Positions 25,701-33,796 are shown, counted from the first letter of the stretch. The stretch: 64,000 nt of DNA from Balneolaceae bacterium (GCA_007693745.1 REDA01000031.1:1-64000), one strand, 5' to 3'. Made by a program: numbers and translations. The notes: generated by a model not told the origin, from the letters alone.

Positions 25701-25928
25701 TTCAGGCCCATTTTGATGACAACACTCACCACAATCTTCGGAATGCTGCCCCTCGCTATCGGGATGGGTGACGGACATGAAATTTTGCAGCCCCTGGCGG
25801 TTACTGTAATTGGCGGAATGATCGCGGGAACAGTGCTGACCCTGTTTCTGATTCCCGGAATATATACACTTCTCGGAGGCTGGCTGGAGTATTTTAAGAA
25901 AACGGATTCAATAAACAGTTTGAAATAA
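22761..25928 (+). CDS. RND efflux permease
   Basis: The 1055-residue protein is a full-length resistance-nodulation-division pump with two repeats of 6 membrane helices plus a large periplasmic loop. Visible features are the first TM after SVRRPIGVLAIT, the periplasmic start VNYPGVTPEVIEEQVTRPLE, and the TM4 proton-relay segment GVGLLIDNAIVMIEN, in which the first acidic residue of the AcrB pair is kept and the second is Asn. The final helices contain GIVVNNAILLVDFA. It trades protons for export of hydrophobic compounds or metals across the envelope with the upstream adaptor. The family is certain; the substrate is not deducible. GAGGA just before the ATG is a plausible ribosome binding site. 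Confidence 0.92.
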   Translation: MQQSTDDTQQKSFNTNRWISWSVRRPIGVLAITSVVLVTGILFSGRLPVDLMPQIDYPHIRVVVNYPGVTPEVIEEQVTRPLERNLSATENLREIHGRASEGRSYIEMYFDFETDIDIALQDASRQLERARTELPAGTDPPRIMKMDPSQTPVFELAISSSVRSPIEVREWVDQRLMPQLLSVSGVGTVDIAGGKIREMDVVVDPERMRAYNLTMDQLSAALAGRNIDQAIGNVTSSEYDIMARTETRYSSARDIADTRIRIGAANATVPLSDVAVVSDSHREQRLFAYLNREESVQISVMKQPQANTVSVIEGLQRRIVELRESGFITPDMEIAILKDDSFFILSSIQSVALAAILGGFLAMLILLLFLGSIRRSLIVALMIPTAIIASFILMNGFGLTLNIMSLGGLALGVGLLIDNAIVMIENIHRHQSVQGKEAAVAAEEGADEVLSAVVAGTMTNLAAVLPFLLITGLAALLFRELIFTIAFAVIASLIAAVTLVPALSARFGGKVLADGSGLNGGGDQLFDKIRTGYEKLLRSAVKRKIFLILFSLMLLAGSVWMLRNAGTEFLPSVDDGRVTLRFTMPAGTSIDPTNEVAELLQETIESMPYVETVYMTVGGYFRGGQLSIRGGMIDMVVQLVPRRERRGYPAEQWVTDLNRQISALGLPFIQRRIRGPRIEGLQTSLVESDIAIGFVGDDLNRLEELARSALSHLDQISGIASIQVGRDQKIPQLVLNVDEERAAAAQLSSADIARFLTEAVEGVVPTRYVEGGFEYNVRIRYPREITGDQSGLRQLHISNAVGQSVPLGSLVSFEEVTGPAHIERFNQIRVVWLNTTVNLNEATIGQAGDQIRTALREFEMPDGYSIVYAGEQEAIEEAGRSLQLAILLAIFFVFVVMAVQYERIFSPLVILTSLPFALIGVAASLWITGLSLSASVLIGIIFLTGIVVNNAILLVDFAEKNQKERGMTLSEAILEAGSVRFRPILMTTLTTIFGMLPLAIGMGDGHEILQPLAVTVIGGMIAGTVLTLFLIPGIYTLLGGWLEYFKKTDSINSLK

Positions 25929-25943
25929 ATCAAAAACCAGAAC

Positions 25944-26083
25944 GGGGACTCGAAAAACCAGGGATTTTTCACAAGATCAAGGCGGAAGCAAATGTAAAAC
26001 CGCAGCCTGTTTGCCAACCGTTAGGATTTTAACGTCGTGACATCGAAGGTAGTTGGCAAAAGAACAGTTTTACAAAGCCCCCC
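25944..26083 (-). repeat. Dispersed 140-bp TIR repeat, copy B
   Basis: This copy is inverted relative to copy A and begins 16 nt after the RND permease stop. Its inner arms form a perfect inverted repeat, TTTGCCAA (26010-26017) and TTGGCAAA (26053-26060). The same arms in copy A pair through a G-U after one bulged base, so base changes seem to preserve pairing. Terminal repeats are GGGGACTCGAAAAACCAG at the left and CTGTTTTACAAAGCCCCCC in the read orientation at the right. No clear target duplication is visible. Confidence 0.85.
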
Positions 26084-26101
26084 GGAAGAAAAAAGACAGA
26101 T

Positions 26102-27748
26102 ATGACAGCAGTAAACCATTTTTCCATCAAACAGTTTCTGAGTATCGCTTTCTGTTTGATGCTCTCCGGATTCTCTGTTCTGACGGCACAACAGAGCTCA
26201 TTTCCCTATTCAGTGGAACTCAGGGAAGTTAGCATTCCGGGGTTGCCGGGTTTTCACTCCTTTGCCTATGGACAGCATGACGGCAAATGGCTGATTGTCG
26301 GCGGGCGAACAGACGGAATTCACGCAAGGCAGCCGTTCGCTTCTTTTCCGCCAAATCATAACAATGAATATCTCTTTGCGATTGACCCTTCCACAGGAGA
26401 GTTCTCTGCAGAGAAACCTGTCGGACTTTCCGTTGGAATCAGAGAGCATCTGCAGTCCACAAATATGAATTTTCAGCAGGTTGGAGATACACTCTACATC
26501 ATCGGTGGGTATGCTTTCAGTGAATCAGCCGGAGATCACATAACATTCCCAAAACTTACTGCGATCGTTGTATCCGAGGCGATACAGCAAATTGAAGAAG
26601 GGAGGCTAACAGATGAAATATTTGGCCATCTTTATGATGAACGGTTCGCAGTAACAGGCGGTCAGCTGGGTTTCATCGACGGGAAACTGATTCTGGTGGG
26701 AGGGCATCGGTTTGATGGACAGTACAACCCGAGAAATATGCCCACCTTCCGGCAGGAATACACCCATGCCATTCAGATTTTCAATATTGAAACCGCCATT
26801 TCAGATCCTCAGATCTCATTCTATGAGAGAGTAGTTGATGAAGAGCATCTGCGCCGCAGAGACTATAATCTTGTCCCCTATCTCTTTCCGGATGGGGAGC
26901 CGGGTTATATGATATCAACAGGAGTATTTCAGCGCGGTGCCGATCTGCCTTTTCTCTACAATGTGGAAGTGGGAAAAGAGGGTTTTTATCGGCCTGTACC
27001 GGAATTTGACCAGCTGTTGAGTCACTATCACAGTCCGAAACTGTCTCTCTACGAGCAGGCGAGCGGAAGATTTCATATGCTCTTTTTTGGCGGCCTGGCG
27101 CAATTCTATTTCCAGGGAGATCAGTTGATACAGGACGACCGGGTCCCGTTTGTGAACACGATCAGCCGGGTGACAAGAGATGCTAATGGGGTTTTTTCTG
27201 AGTATGCGCTTGCGCTTGAGATGCCCGGGCTGAAGGGGACCAGTGCAGAGTTTATTCCAAATCCCGGTATTCCAAAAAATGAGACAGGAGTGATTCTTGA
27301 AAATAGCATTATGGAAAGCAGGTTTTTGGCAGGTCATATTGTCGGAGGTATTGATTCTCCAGTCCGCAATCCATTTGCAACCAATCAGACCCAGGTTACC
27401 AGCGCCAGTTATACAGTGTATGAGGTCTGGCTGGAAAGAGGAGGGTCTGCGGAAATCCCGGTAGATTCACACGGAAATAGCGATACTCAACTCCATCCGA
27501 ACTATCCGAACCCCTTTTCTGAATCAACTACAATCCATTTTACAATAGGGCAGGACAGTCGGGTTCAGCTGGATCTCTTTTCTGTTCAGGGTTCAAAAAT
27601 AGCAACGATTCTCTCAGCTCAAATGAATCAAGGTACTCACCAGCTGCAGTTTGATTCAGGGAATCTCGCCAGTGGACTCTACCTGCTAAGAATGAGTGCC
27701 GAAGGTGTGATTCGAAACCGTGCAATACTACTCAGCAGGGCTGATTAG
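26102..27748 (+). CDS. T9SS-sorted Kelch/propeller-like secreted protein
   Basis: The 548-residue protein has a signal peptide ending near VLTAQ (about 30), a central region of repeated beta-strand units with Kelch-like texture (WLIVGGRTDG, LYIIGGYAFSE, LILVGGHRFDG, MLFFGGLAQFY), and a type IX sorting domain at the C-terminus (about 462-548) with the NYPNPFSESTTIHF motif and the ASGLYLLR motif. It should be secreted across the outer membrane and attached to the surface or released. There is no catalytic motif, so it may bind a ligand or polymer. The start lies 18 nt after repeat copy B. No T9SS core genes are in this window. Confidence 0.85.
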   Translation: MTAVNHFSIKQFLSIAFCLMLSGFSVLTAQQSSFPYSVELREVSIPGLPGFHSFAYGQHDGKWLIVGGRTDGIHARQPFASFPPNHNNEYLFAIDPSTGEFSAEKPVGLSVGIREHLQSTNMNFQQVGDTLYIIGGYAFSESAGDHITFPKLTAIVVSEAIQQIEEGRLTDEIFGHLYDERFAVTGGQLGFIDGKLILVGGHRFDGQYNPRNMPTFRQEYTHAIQIFNIETAISDPQISFYERVVDEEHLRRRDYNLVPYLFPDGEPGYMISTGVFQRGADLPFLYNVEVGKEGFYRPVPEFDQLLSHYHSPKLSLYEQASGRFHMLFFGGLAQFYFQGDQLIQDDRVPFVNTISRVTRDANGVFSEYALALEMPGLKGTSAEFIPNPGIPKNETGVILENSIMESRFLAGHIVGGIDSPVRNPFATNQTQVTSASYTVYEVWLERGGSAEIPVDSHGNSDTQLHPNYPNPFSESTTIHFTIGQDSRVQLDLFSVQGSKIATILSAQMNQGTHQLQFDSGNLASGLYLLRMSAEGVIRNRAILLSRAD

Positions 27749-27914
27749 AGTTCTGCAACGGAACGATGTTGCTTTTGATTCGGATACTTTCATTGAAGTA
27801 TTTAATCCGGCTTAAGAGTACTGAAAACAGAGTTTAAATCCATTGCCCCATCTTGATAATTGCAGTGTGGTTTCGTACAATCGTTTTACAGGGCAATTCA
27901 TTATTTCCTGAAAT

Positions 27915-27951
27915 GGGGGCTTTGAAAAACCAGGAGTTTTTCAAAGTCTCC
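27915..27951 (-). repeat. Deletion derivative (copy E) of the TIR repeat: 16-bp hairpin with 5-bp flanking duplication
   Basis: Read on the minus strand it equals the first 17 nt and the last 20 nt of copy A, with the middle removed between two AAAACT direct repeats. The result is a hairpin of 16 paired bases (27915-27930 with 27936-27951, two of them G-U) and a 5-nt loop. GAAAT stands directly on each side (27910-27914 and 27952-27956), as expected for a 5-bp target duplication. The right GAAAT ends at the base before the ATG of the next gene. Confidence 0.8.
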
Positions 27952-27956
27952 GAAAT

Positions 27957-29003
27957 ATGAGTTACACGAATAGAATGATGAGCAGAACACACTTCCCGGC
28001 AGTTCTGTGTTATTTCCTGGCTTTTCTGGCAGGGTTATTCGGCCTCCCGGTTTACGGGCAGGTTTATCTGCCGCAGACACTTCACACGGCACCTGCATGG
28101 TCTCCCAATGGACATGAAATAGCCTTTGCTGCCTCGTACGGCGGTACATTTGATATCTATACTGTGGACATCTGGACAAGCAGACACCAGAAGGTTTCCA
28201 ATCATCCGGCTAATGATCTCTACCCTTCATGGGCTCCAAACGGCAGGTGGATTTCCTACTATTCGGATCGCCCAAGCCGCTTCGGACCCTTTCCGCCCGA
28301 ACGGGTGCTCTATAAGGTGCGCGGTCTTTATGAGAATTATGCGCGCGACGGGTACAGGCCCTCCTGGTCGGTTGACGGCCGGACGATTGCAGCCCACCTT
28401 CGCAGTGAAAGGGGGAATTATGAAATCTACCTGATGGACCGAAGAGGACGGAACCGAAGGCCGCTTACAGAGAACAGAGCCACAGATGTGCATCCGAAGT
28501 TCTCTCCGGACGGGAGCAGCATCCTGTTCATCTCAGACCGGGATTATCAGCCGGAAATCTATGTGATGGATGCGGATGGCCGGAATCAAACACGTTTAAC
28601 CTGGTCCGATTCCTTTGATCTCGATCCGGTATGGTCACCCGACGGGCAACAGATCCTCTTTATATCGAACCGGGACGGCCCGTTTGATATTTTTGTGATG
28701 GACAGGGATGGAAGTAACCTGATTCGCCTGACCAATTCACCCTCCATAGATATGGCGCCGGTATGGTCACCCGACGGATCTAAAATCCTGTTTTCATCGA
28801 ATCGGAGCGGATATTTCGATCTTTATGTCATGAACCGGGACGGATCATCACTGCAGCGTCTTACATCTGGCGAATATCATGAATATTACGGAAGCTGGTC
28901 GCCCCGTGGCAGCCGTATCGCCTATCTCTCCACCGAGCACGGAGACCCACATCTCTTCCTGATGAATGCAGACGGCTCAAGAAAGAGACAACTTACCCGC
29001 TGA
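27957..29003 (+). CDS. TolB-like PD40 beta-propeller protein
   Basis: The 348-residue protein has a signal peptide (hydrophobic stretch about 12-30 ending at VYGQ) and then 6-7 PD40/WD40-like repeats of the form WSPDGxxIxFxSxRxGxxxIYVMxxDGxxxxRLT, e.g. HPKFSPDGSSILFIS, DPVWSPDGQQILFIS and APVWSPDGSKILFSS. This is the six- or seven-bladed propeller of TolB-type proteins, which act in the periplasm as binding scaffolds. The usual N-terminal alpha/beta domain of E. coli TolB is absent, so it is a stand-alone propeller and not a Tol-Pal component by context. The hairpin of repeat copy E ends 5 nt before the ATG and would overlap the ribosome landing area. Starts at Met6 or Met7 are possible too. 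Confidence 0.82.
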   Translation: MSYTNRMMSRTHFPAVLCYFLAFLAGLFGLPVYGQVYLPQTLHTAPAWSPNGHEIAFAASYGGTFDIYTVDIWTSRHQKVSNHPANDLYPSWAPNGRWISYYSDRPSRFGPFPPERVLYKVRGLYENYARDGYRPSWSVDGRTIAAHLRSERGNYEIYLMDRRGRNRRPLTENRATDVHPKFSPDGSSILFISDRDYQPEIYVMDADGRNQTRLTWSDSFDLDPVWSPDGQQILFISNRDGPFDIFVMDRDGSNLIRLTNSPSIDMAPVWSPDGSKILFSSNRSGYFDLYVMNRDGSSLQRLTSGEYHEYYGSWSPRGSRIAYLSTEHGDPHLFLMNADGSRKRQLTR

Positions 29004-29067
29004 CTGCTGCTTACGCACGGCAACGGGTCAGAGATTGCGACAGGGCTGCAGAGGTTGTTGTTAGGGC

Positions 29068-29646
29068 CTATTCAGAAAGAGTAAGTTCTGCCCTGAAACG
29101 GGGTTCACTGTGTCTTTCCAGGTAATAGACGAATGTTCCTGTTTCCAGATCCATTTCCATCATCCAGACGTTCGTCGTCGCCTCCGGGATCATCTCAGCA
29201 GTGGCTTCATCAGCCGGGAAGAACTGCCGGGTTGCACTTCCCCGCTCATCGGCATAACCGCCGTAACCGGAAAGATTATCCTCTCCAAGCTCTTCAGGCG
29301 TTTTATCTCCAACATGGTCATGATAGAGATGAAGGCCGTTTTCACGCATGGAAAGTACCCAGGTCGCATGCCAGGTGTCAGACTCCCGAAGGAAATCAAC
29401 TTTGATATATTCGTCGGTACAGGTTTTTACGACAGCCCGGAGTTCATTGCCTGTAAGGACGTGTTCACCATCTTCCGGATAGGTGGACTCACCGGCAAAG
29501 GTTTCTCCGCAGAGCGAAAATAGAGTGGCAAAAAACTGCTCCTGTGGTGATTCGGCGGGGAGGGTTGGAGTCAGTTCAGTCGTATCTTCACCTGTACAGG
29601 AGAAAAAGATGAGAAAAGAGAATAAAAGCAGAAGAGAAGGTTTCAT
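29068..29646 (-). CDS. Lipoprotein of unknown function
   Basis: The 192-residue protein has a lipobox (FFSC, Cys17) and then an acidic linker rich in Thr and Glu. The rest is a mixed sequence with many aromatic residues: FSLCGETFAGESTYPEDGEHVLTG (spanning about 42-65), DTWHATWVLSMRENGLHLYHDHVGD and a final FVYYLERHSEPRFRAELTL strand. The pattern suggests a small beta-barrel or lipocalin-like fold, but I do not recognise a family. It is convergent with the TolB-like gene (65 nt between stops) and has its own 300-nt upstream gap. Location: an envelope membrane, with the soluble part in the periplasm or outside. Confidence 0.7.
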   Translation of the reverse strand: MKPSLLLLFSFLIFFSCTGEDTTELTPTLPAESPQEQFFATLFSLCGETFAGESTYPEDGEHVLTGNELRAVVKTCTDEYIKVDFLRESDTWHATWVLSMRENGLHLYHDHVGDKTPEELGEDNLSGYGGYADERGSATRQFFPADEATAEMIPEATTNVWMMEMDLETGTFVYYLERHSEPRFRAELTLSE

Positions 29647-29950
29647 CAGATCGTAGTTTCAGGATTGGAGGATTATTTTAGATATGTGAGCAGAGTCAGG
29701 TTGTCAGCTCTCGTGATAACCGCTCTGCCGCACTGAAGATCAGAAATTATTTGAACAGATGATTTCAAAATTTACAAAGTGATCAACAGTGCTAAAAATG
29801 AGCATTCATTTTCTTAAATCCAAAAAGTGTATCTTTCAACACGCTGCAAACGGGTGTATCACAAGCTCCGATTGAAATTGGCTGTGAAACGAATGGTTGA
29901 ACACTGTTTTCGATTAAGGTAATGGAAATCTGATTCAGTAACGGAAAAAC
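29647..29950. other. Divergent intergenic region
   Basis: This 304-nt gap is AT-rich. TATCTTTC (29830-29837) with TTTTC about 17 nt upstream resembles the Bacteroidota promoter pattern (TTTG, then TAnnTTTG) with mismatches, and would serve the small gene at 29951. Nothing else is seen. Confidence 0.35.
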
Positions 29951-30190
29951 ATGACAGAAGAGAATCAAAACAAGGAAATTGAATCCTATAAGCTCGGTGA
30001 TATTCGCGTTGTGATTACCGAGACAGAAGACCCTGTCCGGCTCAATGTTGAGTGTAATGACGGATCGTACAGATCCTCTTTCAGGGTGCGGCGTTATGAG
30101 TATGAAAACTACAAACGCCACATGAATCAGACCATCACAAAAGCGTACAAAAAGCAGTATGAAACGTCTGATCAAAAAGATGTTTCATAG
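29951..30190 (+). CDS. Small hypothetical protein (79 aa)
   Basis: The protein is charged and soluble, with no signal peptide or membrane helix. The first half alternates in a beta-like way (YKLGDIRVVITETEDPVRLN, about 13-32), and the second half is basic and aromatic (VRRYEYENYKRHM), then helical up to the end. I do not recognise a family. It has an ATG start after an A-rich leader and a coherent codon pattern. It ends 7 nt from the end of queA on the opposite strand, so the two genes converge with almost no space. It could be a nucleic-acid-binding or toxin-antitoxin-size protein, but nothing specific supports that. Confidence 0.55.
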   Translation: MTEENQNKEIESYKLGDIRVVITETEDPVRLNVECNDGSYRSSFRVRRYEYENYKRHMNQTITKAYKKQYETSDQKDVS

Positions 30191-30197
30191 CCGGGTT

Positions 30198-31202
30198 CTA
30201 AAGAATAAGCATGGCATCCCCGAAGGAGTAGAACCGGTATTTTTTCTCAATTGCGTGCTTGTAAAGCCTCTTCACTTCTTCAAATCCTGCAAAAGCTGAA
30301 ATCAGCATTAACAGGGTGCTTTTCGGCAGATGGAAGTTGGTGATCAGATGATCTGCAGCTTTAAACTGGTACCCGGGTGTGATGAAAATATCTGTTTGCC
30401 CGCTGCAGGCAGAAAATAATTTGTCGTCACCGGCAACCGATTCGAGTACCCGCAGGCTGGTTGTGCCCACAGCAGTGATTGAGCGCGCAGCGTTCAGTCC
30501 GGCAGCCTGTTCCGGTGTGATACGATACCATTCGGAGTGCATGGAGTGTTCTTCAATCAGTTCTGTTTTTACCGGTGCAAACGTTCCAAGCCCAACATGG
30601 AGTGTGAGTTCAGCGAATTGAAATCCCTTGTCTCTTATTTTATCCATCAGGCCGGCAGTGAAATGGAGTCCGGCAGTAGGAGCCGCCTTGCTTCCCTCAT
30701 CTTTGGCAAAAAGAGTCTGATACCGGCCCGACAGAGATTCTTCGGTTTCAATGTATGGCGGGAAGGGGGTTCTTCTGAACGGATCGAATAACGGGTGATC
30801 GATTGGTTTGCTGAGCTGAAGAGTTCTCACACCGTCTGGTGCGATGTGAGTGGTTTCAACGGTTATCCCCTCAGCCACGGCTCTTCTGCTTCCTTGCCTG
30901 AATTTTTTCCCGGGCCTGACCATCGCTTCCACACTATGCGGATTGAGGGTTTTTGTGACAAAGATTTCGGTCTTTCCCTGATCGAATAGGAGACGGCACT
31001 TTTCTACTTTGCTATTATTAACGACCAGGCTGGTGCCGGGTGACAGGTAGCGATCTATATTATAGAAATAGTCGTCGGAAATACTCTGATTGGATCGATC
31101 ATACACCAGAAGCCTCGAGTGATCTCTGGGGGTTGCAGGGATCTGCGCGATGAGCTCATCAGGGAGGTGATAGTCGAAATCACTTAGTGTGTAACGTCTC
31201 AC
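30198..31202 (-). CDS. queA: S-adenosylmethionine:tRNA ribosyltransferase-isomerase
   Basis: QueA transfers and rearranges the ribose of SAM onto preQ1 in the wobble position of tRNA (Asp, Asn, His, Tyr) to make epoxyqueuosine. The 334-residue protein shows the family motifs: LSDFDYHLPDELIAQIP at the start, the PPYIE segment (PFPPYIE), the DEGSKAAPTAGLHFT signature and the late ITNFHLPKSTLLMLISAFAG. The start is GTG at 31202, supported by AAGGAG 7 nt upstream; the nearby ATG at 31204 runs at once into a stop. The gap to the dxs stop is 4 nt, so it is the last gene of xseB-dxs-queA. Confidence 0.93.
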   Translation of the reverse strand: MRRYTLSDFDYHLPDELIAQIPATPRDHSRLLVYDRSNQSISDDYFYNIDRYLSPGTSLVVNNSKVEKCRLLFDQGKTEIFVTKTLNPHSVEAMVRPGKKFRQGSRRAVAEGITVETTHIAPDGVRTLQLSKPIDHPLFDPFRRTPFPPYIETEESLSGRYQTLFAKDEGSKAAPTAGLHFTAGLMDKIRDKGFQFAELTLHVGLGTFAPVKTELIEEHSMHSEWYRITPEQAAGLNAARSITAVGTTSLRVLESVAGDDKLFSACSGQTDIFITPGYQFKAADHLITNFHLPKSTLLMLISAFAGFEEVKRLYKHAIEKKYRFYSFGDAMLIL

Positions 31203-31206
31203 ATTT

Positions 31207-33132
31207 TTACTCCTTGACAGACACTCCCAGCGAGTACCGTACCTCTTCGGCTATCCCTGCGGGACCGATTCCTGCTTCATCATGAAGCTGCCGCTGTGTC
31301 CCGTGTTCGATGATGGCATCCGGTACGCCCATGATTTTTACAGGAACGGACGCACCCTTTTCAGCCACATATTCGGCAACAGCAGAACCGAACCCTCCAA
31401 GTTTGGCACCATCTTCAATCGTAATGATCTGATGATAGGAGGAAAGTATGCGGTCGATTAGATCTGTATCCAGTGGCTTGGCGAACCGCATGTCGGCGTG
31501 ACCTATTTGAATTCCCTCCTCTTCAAGAAGAGCTGCGGCTTCCGTCACATATTTTCCAATGGGACCAAAGCTTAGCACAGCAACTTTGTCTCCTTCCTGC
31601 AGCATTACACCCCGGCCAATTTCAACCGGTTCGAATCCTTCTCTGACTACCATACCGGTGGATGCGCCACGCGGATAGCGGATTGCCCAGGAGGCCTCAT
31701 TGTGGATAGAAGCGGTGTAAAGCATGTCGCGTAACTCCTGCTCATTTAACGGAGAGGAGAGGATCATGTTGGGAACCGTCCTGAGAAAAGCAACATCATA
31801 AAGTCCGTGGTGAGTGGGGCCATCTGCCCCTACAAGGCCCGCCCGGTCGATACAGAAGACGACCGGAAGTTTCTGTATGGCAACATCGTGGATTACCTGA
31901 TCGTAGGCACGTTGCAGGAAAGTCGAATAGAGTGCCGCGAAAGGTTTTTTCCCCTGTGTTGCAAGTCCGGCAGCAAACGTTACGGCGTGTTGTTCGGCAA
32001 TACCGACGTCGAACGATCTTTCGGGATATGTCTTCATCATGGGCCAGAGGCTGGAACCACTCGGCATTGCCGGTGTGATGGCCACAATATCTTCGTTCAT
32101 GGCAGCAAGTTCCACCAGGGTATCGCCAAAAACGTCCTGGTATTTTGGTGCGGATGGCTTGCCATTGGACACAGGATTGAGAGATTTACCTGTAATTTTA
32201 TCAAACGGACTGCTTTGTGCATGCCACTTGGTCTGTTCACGTTCGGCAGGTGCAAATCCCTTGCCCTTTACGGTAACAATATGAAGGAGTTTGGGTCCTG
32301 ATACAGCCCTGAGGTCTTCAAGATGCCTTCTGAGAGTATCCACATTGTGGCCGTCAACCGGGCCGTAGTATTTAAATCCAAGTGCATGAAACAGAGCTCC
32401 AGGGGTTATGGCTGCTGTCATCACCCGTTCCAGTCTGGATGCAGCCTTACGCATGGTATCGCCTGCCGACTTAAAATGACCGAGCAGATCGTACACTTCA
32501 TCCCTCATCTTATTGAAGGTTTTGCTGGTGGTGATTTCAGCGAGATACTCTTTGAGTGCTCCTACATTGGGGTCAATGGACATATTATTGTCATTCAGGA
32601 TCACCAAAAGATCTGAATTGAGCGCACCGGCATTGTTCATGGCTTCAAAAGCCATGCCTCCGGTCATGGCACCGTCACCGATAATGGATACAATCTTTTT
32701 GTCACTTTTATCAAGATCTCTGGCAATCGCCATGCCGAGTCCGGCAGAAATGGAAGTGCTTGAGTGGCCTACTCCAAAAGCGTCATATTCACTTTCTGTT
32801 CGTTTAGGAAAACCGGAAAGACCGAGATATTTTCGATTTGTGTGAAACTCCTCTCTTCTGCCGGTGAGAATTTTATGTCCGTATGCCTGATGTCCCACAT
32901 CCCAGATGAGCTGATCTTCGGGAGTGTTGTAAACGTAGTGCAGTGCAACGGTCAGTTCAACCACGCCGAGACTGGCTCCAAAATGGCCGCCATAAACTGA
33001 TACGGTATCAATGATATATTCCCTGAGTTCGTCACAAACCTGCTGTAACTGATCGGCGGAAAGGGATTTCAGATCGGCAGGAGAGTGGATATTTTTAAGA
33101 AGCGGGCCTGCTTCCGGGATGGTTGAATCCAT
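31207..33132 (-). CDS. dxs: 1-deoxy-D-xylulose-5-phosphate synthase
   Basis: Dxs condenses pyruvate and glyceraldehyde 3-phosphate to DXP with thiamine diphosphate, the entry to the MEP isoprenoid pathway and to thiamine and pyridoxal. I take the ATG at 33132 (641 residues), 1 nt after the xseB stop; earlier in-frame starts lie inside xseB. Motifs: HQAYGHKILTGR (about 62-73), the ThDP site GDGAMTGGMAFEAMN...NDNNMSI (about 145-180), GFKYYGPVDGHN, the pyrimidine domain HAVTFAAGLA and ADGPTHHGLYDVAFLR, and a transketolase C-terminal domain. The length agrees with the family. It is co-transcribed with xseB and queA. Confidence 0.94.
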   Translation of the reverse strand: MDSTIPEAGPLLKNIHSPADLKSLSADQLQQVCDELREYIIDTVSVYGGHFGASLGVVELTVALHYVYNTPEDQLIWDVGHQAYGHKILTGRREEFHTNRKYLGLSGFPKRTESEYDAFGVGHSSTSISAGLGMAIARDLDKSDKKIVSIIGDGAMTGGMAFEAMNNAGALNSDLLVILNDNNMSIDPNVGALKEYLAEITTSKTFNKMRDEVYDLLGHFKSAGDTMRKAASRLERVMTAAITPGALFHALGFKYYGPVDGHNVDTLRRHLEDLRAVSGPKLLHIVTVKGKGFAPAEREQTKWHAQSSPFDKITGKSLNPVSNGKPSAPKYQDVFGDTLVELAAMNEDIVAITPAMPSGSSLWPMMKTYPERSFDVGIAEQHAVTFAAGLATQGKKPFAALYSTFLQRAYDQVIHDVAIQKLPVVFCIDRAGLVGADGPTHHGLYDVAFLRTVPNMILSSPLNEQELRDMLYTASIHNEASWAIRYPRGASTGMVVREGFEPVEIGRGVMLQEGDKVAVLSFGPIGKYVTEAAALLEEEGIQIGHADMRFAKPLDTDLIDRILSSYHQIITIEDGAKLGGFGSAVAEYVAEKGASVPVKIMGVPDAIIEHGTQRQLHDEAGIGPAGIAEEVRYSLGVSVKE

Positions 33133-33133
33133 A

Positions 33134-33358
33134 TTATGAGTCGGCTTTGTTATCATCGAGGGTGTCGGAGGTTTCCAGCTTCTCAATCCTTAAAGATGCA
33201 TTTTCAAGGGTTTCCATGCAATATTTAGAGAGTTTGAGTCCTTCTTCATACAATTCTACTGAATTTTCAAGTGAAATCTCCTGATCTCCGAGAGCTTCCA
33301 CAATGGTCTCCAGTTTCTGTAAAGCTTCTTCGAACCCCTGCCGTTCCTTTGATACCAT
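33134..33358 (-). CDS. xseB: Exodeoxyribonuclease VII small subunit
   Basis: The 74-residue protein has the typical XseB shape: FEEALQKLETIVEALGDQEISL followed by a second helix (ENSVELYEEGLKLSKYC) and an acidic tail. The small subunits coat the large XseA subunit and allow the enzyme to cut single-stranded DNA from both ends in repair. The large-subunit gene, often adjacent, is not in this window. It is the first gene of the operon with dxs and queA; a 463-nt region with a long hairpin lies upstream. Confidence 0.9.
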   Translation of the reverse strand: MVSKERQGFEEALQKLETIVEALGDQEISLENSVELYEEGLKLSKYCMETLENASLRIEKLETSDTLDDNKADS

Positions 33359-33415
33359 AATTAATTTTTTATCCGGTAAAAATTTGAATCTGTCCAGGCA
33401 GATGCAGTTTCTTAT

Positions 33416-33461
33416 CTGATCATCTCAAATTGCTGATTATGGTTCATTTTGAGATGATCAG
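33416..33461. repeat. 14-bp perfect inverted repeat (hairpin)
   Basis: CTGATCATCTCAAA (33416-33429) is the exact complement of TTTGAGATGATCAG (33448-33461), with an 18-nt loop. No T-run follows on either strand, so it does not look like a classic terminator. It lies about 60-100 nt upstream of the xseB start. Confidence 0.7.
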
Positions 33462-33779
33462 GTTATCAGCTTTGAATTATCTTAACCTATCCCGAACAGT
33501 GCTATATGATCAGTCATTCATCAGGCTGTACAATCAATAAATCGGTTCCATATCTCTGTAAGATAATTGAATCCACAGTAAAATAAATATGAATATCTGA
33601 ACCGGTTCGATTCAGTAAGAAAGAGATGAATGAAAGCGGGAATGAGTCAATTCCAGGAAATTCGGGGCAATACAGACCCCAATTATTTGAGGGTATTGAA
33701 TCGGTTTATCCAAGCCCCCGGAAAAATCTTCAGAAAAAATGCAAAGGAAAACAAAAAGTCTGTAAGGAATTGAAATAAA

Positions 33780-33796
33780 ACAGATCATTGATCTGT
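33780..33796. promoter_or_regulatory. Palindrome upstream of radC
   Basis: ACAGATCA and TGATCTGT flank a single T, giving a 17-nt perfect palindrome 25 nt before the radC start. Size and position fit a repressor operator, but it could be chance. Confidence 0.35.

Noticed and set aside
25643-26017. Frames on the repeat copies that read RLRFYICFRLDLVKNPWFF or similar
   Set aside because: Copies B and D both yield this peptide because they share DNA sequence. The frames run into unrelated flanks and are broken in other copies, so they are not genes.
31610-31640. GGTTCGAATCC, which resembles a tRNA T-loop
   Set aside because: It lies within the dxs coding sequence, and no acceptor or anticodon stem surrounds it.
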